The position numbers were made by a program, and so were the translations under genes. Source: DASQFU01 sp035632955 (lineage in GTDB: Bacteria; Eisenbacteria; RBG-16-71-46). From it: 9,009 nucleotides of DNA. Below the pieces are notes generated by a model that was not told the origin of the DNA, searched no databases, and saw nothing but the letters and a program-made list of their open reading frames with translations. Shown one piece after another: positions 6,825-9,009 of this stretch. Where the stretch lies: positions 1 through 9,009 of the forward strand of contig DASQFU010000073.1 of NCBI GenBank assembly GCA_035632955.1, read 5' to 3'. Numbering within the stretch: the stretch's first letter is position 1; every line of letters starts with the position of its first letter.

Positions 6825-7471
6825 GACACCGTCCCCCGTTCGATCGGCGCGTAGTACACAGTGCCCTCGCGATGGACGAGGATGCGCTTCAGCAAGTCCT
6901 CGAAGTCTTCCGCATGCTTCACGAAATCGATGCCGTTGGTGTTGACGACCAGGAGCGGGGCATCGAGATAGTGAAAGAAGAAGTGATTGTACGCCTCGTT
7001 GAGCGCGCTGATGTATCCGCGGTCCATGTCGCGCTCGAACGGCCGGCCTCGCTTGGCGATGCGCTCCATCAGCATTTCGGTGTTGGCCTGCAGGTAGACG
7101 ACGACGTCCGGCTTGACGACCTCCAGCTCGAGCCATCCGACGACGCGCTCGTAGAGCGCGAGCTCGCGCTCGGAGAGGTTCAAGCTGGCAAAGATCCGGT
7201 CCTTCTGGAACAGGTAATCCGAGACGGTCCGCTCGCGGAACAGATCCATCTGCCGCATCGAGCGCTGCTGCTGGTAGCGGCTGAACAGGAAGTGCATCTG
7301 GGTTTGGAACGCGAACCGTTCACGATCCCGGTAGAAGTCCTTCAGGAACGGATTCTCTTCGACCTCTTCCAGCAGCAGCTGCGCCTGCAGCCGCTCCGCG
7401 AGTAGGCGCGTCAGGCTGGTCTTGCCGACACCGATGACCCCTTCGACGACGACGAACCGATTGTCGGACAT
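6821..7471 (-). CDS. Deoxynucleoside kinase (dAK/dGK/dCK-like family)
   Basis: A 216-residue P-loop kinase of the deoxynucleoside kinase family. It salvages deoxynucleosides by phosphorylating the 5' hydroxyl. The Walker A loop is GVIGVGKTS (11-19). The glutamate cluster LLEEVEEN (33-40) supplies the catalytic acid. ERTVSDYLFQKDRIFA (80-95) corresponds to the family's E-R-S motif, with E80, R81 and D85. The Arg-rich LID RIAKRGRPFERD lies at 137-148. The length fits the bacterial dAK/dGK group, but I cannot tell the preferred base from sequence. The start is ATG at 7471, 12 bases after the folK stop. No Shine-Dalgarno sequence is visible in the gap, so translation may depend on ribosomes finishing folK. 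The stop overlaps panB as GTGA. Confidence 0.92.
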   Translation of the reverse strand: MSDNRFVVVEGVIGVGKTSLTRLLAERLQAQLLLEEVEENPFLKDFYRDRERFAFQTQMHFLFSRYQQQRSMRQMDLFRERTVSDYLFQKDRIFASLNLSERELALYERVVGWLELEVVKPDVVVYLQANTEMLMERIAKRGRPFERDMDRGYISALNEAYNHFFFHYLDAPLLVVNTNGIDFVKHAEDFEDLLKRILVHREGTVYYAPIERGTVS

Positions 7472-7483
7472 TCGTGCGTCAAA

Positions 7484-7978
7484 CTAGTTCCACAGGCGGG
7501 TGCCGCGCTTCACGGGTGGCCGGGTCTTGAGCCAGGAGAGGTGCGTGAGCAGTGTCTGCCCGGTGACCGGGTGCGCCAGCAGCGGGTCGAGCTCCACCAG
7601 CGGCACCAGCACGAACGAGCGCCGCGTCAGCTCCGGATGCGGCACCTTGAGGTCGGGCTCGTCGACGACCAGCGTGCCGTAGAGCAGGAGGTCGAGATCG
7701 ATCGTGCGCGGCCCCCACTTCTGAGTGCGGACGCGGCCCAGCCGCCGCTCGATCAGCAGCAGGTTCCAGAGCAGCTGCCGGGCGGTGAGCTCGGTGTCGA
7801 TCTGGGCGACCGCGTTGAGGAAGTTCGGCTGGTCGACCTCACCGACCGGCTCCGTGTCGTAGAGCGACGAGGCGCGCACCAGCCGGGTGCCCGGCAGGTG
7901 GCCCAGCGCGTCGAGCGCGGCGCGCAAGAGCTGCTCGCGTTCCCCGAGGTTCGACCCGAGGCCGACGAACGCTTTCAT
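7484..7978 (-). CDS. folK: HPPK: 2-amino-4-hydroxy-6-hydroxymethyldihydropteridine pyrophosphokinase
   Basis: A 164-residue folate enzyme that transfers pyrophosphate from ATP to 6-hydroxymethyl-7,8-dihydropterin. Diagnostic motifs are GLGSNLG (6-12), SLYDTEPVG (38-46), QPNFLNAV (50-57), and the ATP and magnesium region RRLGRVR...KWGPRTIDLDLLLYG (78-101) with D94 and D96 as the metal ligands. PHPELTRRSFVLVPL lies at 113-127. The length is normal for a single-domain FolK. The ATG at 7978 overlaps the folB stop as ATGA. GGGAG lies a few bases upstream, inside the end of folB. FolK uses the product of FolB, so the coupling keeps successive steps together. Confidence 0.96.
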   Translation of the reverse strand: MKAFVGLGSNLGEREQLLRAALDALGHLPGTRLVRASSLYDTEPVGEVDQPNFLNAVAQIDTELTARQLLWNLLLIERRLGRVRTQKWGPRTIDLDLLLYGTLVVDEPDLKVPHPELTRRSFVLVPLVELDPLLAHPVTGQTLLTHLSWLKTRPPVKRGTRLWN

Positions 7979-8331
7979 TGTCGCTCCCGGACGACCTCGA
8001 TCACCGCCCGTCCTCCGGTCGTCCAGCCCAGGTTCTGCTTGGCGATTCGCACGCGCACGCGGCGCACCGCGAACCCATCGAGGATCGTCTCGGCGGTCGC
8101 GGCCGCCAGCGCCTCCAGCAGATGGAAGCTCTTCTGTTCCACGACTTCCCTCACGGTCTGATACAGCCGGTCGTAGTCCACGGCATCGGCGAGACGATCG
8201 CTGTCCTCGGCCCGATTGTCGATCGGCTCCAGCTCCAGATCCACCTCGAGGCGCTGTCCCGCCTCCCGCTCATAGGGACGGGCGCCGTGGTGACCGAACA
8301 CCGACAAGCCCTCGAGACGGATGGTCGCCAT
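7975..8331 (-). CDS. folB: Dihydroneopterin aldolase
   Basis: A 118-residue enzyme of normal FolB length that splits dihydroneopterin to hydroxymethyl-dihydropterin and glycolaldehyde. It shows FGHHGARPYEREAGQRLEVDLEL (12-34, the typical first strands and glycine turn), DYDRLY (52-57) and SFHLLEALA (68-76) with E73. The likely catalytic lysine is K98, in a KQ where most homologues have KP. The segment usually reading API after it is NLGWTTGG here, so the last strand is mildly divergent. An epimerase or dihydromonapterin-type variant cannot be excluded, but the adjacent folK supports FolB. The start ATG has a strong AGGAGG at 8335-8340, only three bases away. It is the first gene of the train and has a 149-base gap upstream. 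Confidence 0.93.
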   Translation of the reverse strand: MATIRLEGLSVFGHHGARPYEREAGQRLEVDLELEPIDNRAEDSDRLADAVDYDRLYQTVREVVEQKSFHLLEALAAATAETILDGFAVRRVRVRIAKQNLGWTTGGRAVIEVVRERQ

Positions 8332-8393
8332 AGCCCTCCTGATAGCAAAGGGGCGGACGACCGTGTGGTCGACCGCCGCGCTCCCGGGGCATT

Positions 8394-8452
8394 GGCTTGC
8401 GGTTCCGGGATGCGCCGCGAGTCTAGCCCGTACGATTCGTCAACCGCAAGCC
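8394..8452. repeat. 11-bp perfect inverted repeat around the putative folB promoter
   Basis: GGCTTGCGGTT at 8394-8404 is the exact reverse complement of AACCGCAAGCC at 8442-8452, with 37 bases between. One arm overlaps the putative -35 element of folB and the other would lie in the early leader. It could be a pair of operator half-sites or a long-loop hairpin. No T-run follows it, so a coaA terminator is less likely. Confidence 0.55.
8420..8449 (-). promoter_or_regulatory. Candidate promoter for the folB-to-tatA operon
   Basis: On the minus strand a TTGCGG (8444-8449) and a TAGACT (8420-8425) are 18 bases apart. The -10 hexamer and its flanks (GCTAGACTC) are identical to those of the candidate promoter at 1231-1236. 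A better-looking TTGACG at 8438-8443 is only 12 bases from the -10, which is too close. Transcription would start near 8413, about 80 bases before folB. The element is modest, and read-through from coaA remains possible. Confidence 0.4.
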
Positions 8453-8480
8453 GGGAACGCCAACCAACGTGAACACGCGG

Positions 8481-9009
8481 CTAGATTCGCCGCAGCGCCA
8501 CGCTCTCGACGTCATGGTTGGCACCTTTACGGAGAATCAGGCGCGCACGCTGCCGGGTCGGAAGGATGTTGTCTTCCAGGTTCTTGAGATTGATCGAGCG
8601 CCAGATCTCCAGCGCTTGAATGCGCGCGTCGTCCTGAGAAAGCCGAGCAAAACGATGGAAATAGGAGGCTGGATCGCGAAATGCGGTCTGTTGCAGCCGC
8701 ATGAAACGCGTGACGTACCAGTCTTCGATCACTTTGGCGTTCGCGTCGATGTAGATGGAGAAGTTGAAGAAATCCGAGACGAAGGGAATCGCCCCGCCGT
8801 CTTTGGGCATGCGCGACGGCTGCAGGACGTTGAGACCCTCGACAATGAGGATGTCTGGGCGGTCGACGACGGTGCAACGCCCGGGAAGGATGTCGTAGTG
8901 GAAATGCGAATAGACCGGCGCCTCGACGTTCTCCCCTCCCGATTTCACCTGATGCAGGAAACTGAGCAGGCGTGCGACGTCGAAGCTCTCGGGGAAACCT
9001 TTGCGGTTC
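8481..9009 (-). CDS. coaA: Type I pantothenate kinase, C-terminal half (N-terminus off window)
   Basis: The last 175 residues of CoaA, which phosphorylates pantothenate with ATP in the rate-setting step of CoA synthesis. The fragment begins at RKGFPESFD, about residue 142 of the 316-residue E. coli enzyme by memory alignment. It continues with NVEAPVYSHFHYDI, PDILIVEGLNVLQ, FVSDFFNFSIYID, DPASYFHRFA and NILPTRQRARLILRKGANH. All match the proteobacterial type I enzyme closely. The P-loop and most of the substrate pocket lie beyond the right edge and cannot be checked. The frame is open to the window edge, so an internal GTG at 8948 is not the start. It is on the same strand as folB, 149 bases upstream of it, and acts on the product of panC in the same neighbourhood. 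Confidence 0.94.
   Translation of the reverse strand, partial: NRKGFPESFDVARLLSFLHQVKSGGENVEAPVYSHFHYDILPGRCTVVDRPDILIVEGLNVLQPSRMPKDGGAIPFVSDFFNFSIYIDANAKVIEDWYVTRFMRLQQTAFRDPASYFHRFARLSQDDARIQALEIWRSINLKNLEDNILPTRQRARLILRKGANHDVESVALRRI

Noticed and set aside
8438..8443. TTGACG as the -35 box of folB
   Set aside because: It is only 12 bases from the TAGACT candidate, too short for a sigma70 promoter. A weaker hexamer at 18 bases was preferred.
8332..8480. Riboswitch or small RNA in the coaA-folB gap
   Set aside because: Apart from the inverted repeat there is no conserved riboswitch core that I recognise (no THF, TPP or similar pattern) and no tRNA-like fold.
1..9009. Mobile element, CRISPR array, defence or biosynthetic cluster
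   Set aside because: I saw no transposase, integrase, spaced direct repeats, toxin-antitoxin pair or phage gene. Every sizeable frame has a housekeeping assignment or is a shadow.

Overview
The window is GC-rich chromosomal DNA from a Gram-negative-type bacterium. It carries core metabolic and envelope genes, with no sign of phage, plasmid, transposon or CRISPR. The Tat translocase component, the membrane-anchored PpiD-like periplasmic foldase and the proteobacterial-type CoaA point to a diderm. An uncultured GC-rich lineage (for example Eisenbacteria, Gemmatimonadota, Myxococcota or a former deltaproteobacterial group) would fit. I cannot fix the taxon from sequence alone.

Layout. Positions 1-1072 (minus) hold a soluble PAS/histidine-kinase sensor whose last residues run off the left edge. 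A divergent gap (1073-1301) separates it from a plus-strand PpiD-like peptidyl-prolyl isomerase (1302-3125), with a plausible sigma70-type promoter at 1208-1236. The isomerase converges on a long minus-strand gene train. The two stop codons lie in the two arms of one perfect 8-bp hairpin (3122-3141). Read in the direction of transcription (right to left), the train is folB, folK, deoxynucleoside kinase, panB, panC, single-domain glmU, HIT/Ap4A-type hydrolase or phosphorylase, stand-alone LytR_C membrane protein, tatA. Six of the eight junctions overlap (ATGA, GTGA, TGATG or 8 bp); the other two gaps are 12 and 17 bp. This is very probably one transcription unit of about 5.2 kb. Upstream of folB is a 149-bp gap with a candidate promoter and an 11-bp inverted repeat, then the C-terminal half of type I pantothenate kinase (coaA, 8481-9009), on the same strand.

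How the genes work together. FolB and FolK build the pterin half of folate. PanB spends 5,10-methylene-tetrahydrofolate to make ketopantoate. PanC joins the derived pantoate to beta-alanine, and CoaA phosphorylates the pantothenate. Folate supply, its use and the entry to CoA synthesis are therefore adjacent. The deoxynucleoside kinase (dNTP salvage), GlmU (UDP-GlcNAc for wall and LPS), the HIT protein (dinucleoside polyphosphate turnover), LytR_C and TatA extend the unit towards nucleotide metabolism and the envelope.

I found no undescribed system. The items most worth a second look are the hairpin shared by two stop codons, the GlmU that lacks its acetyltransferase half, the inverted repeat around the putative folB promoter, and the tightly coupled mixed operon.
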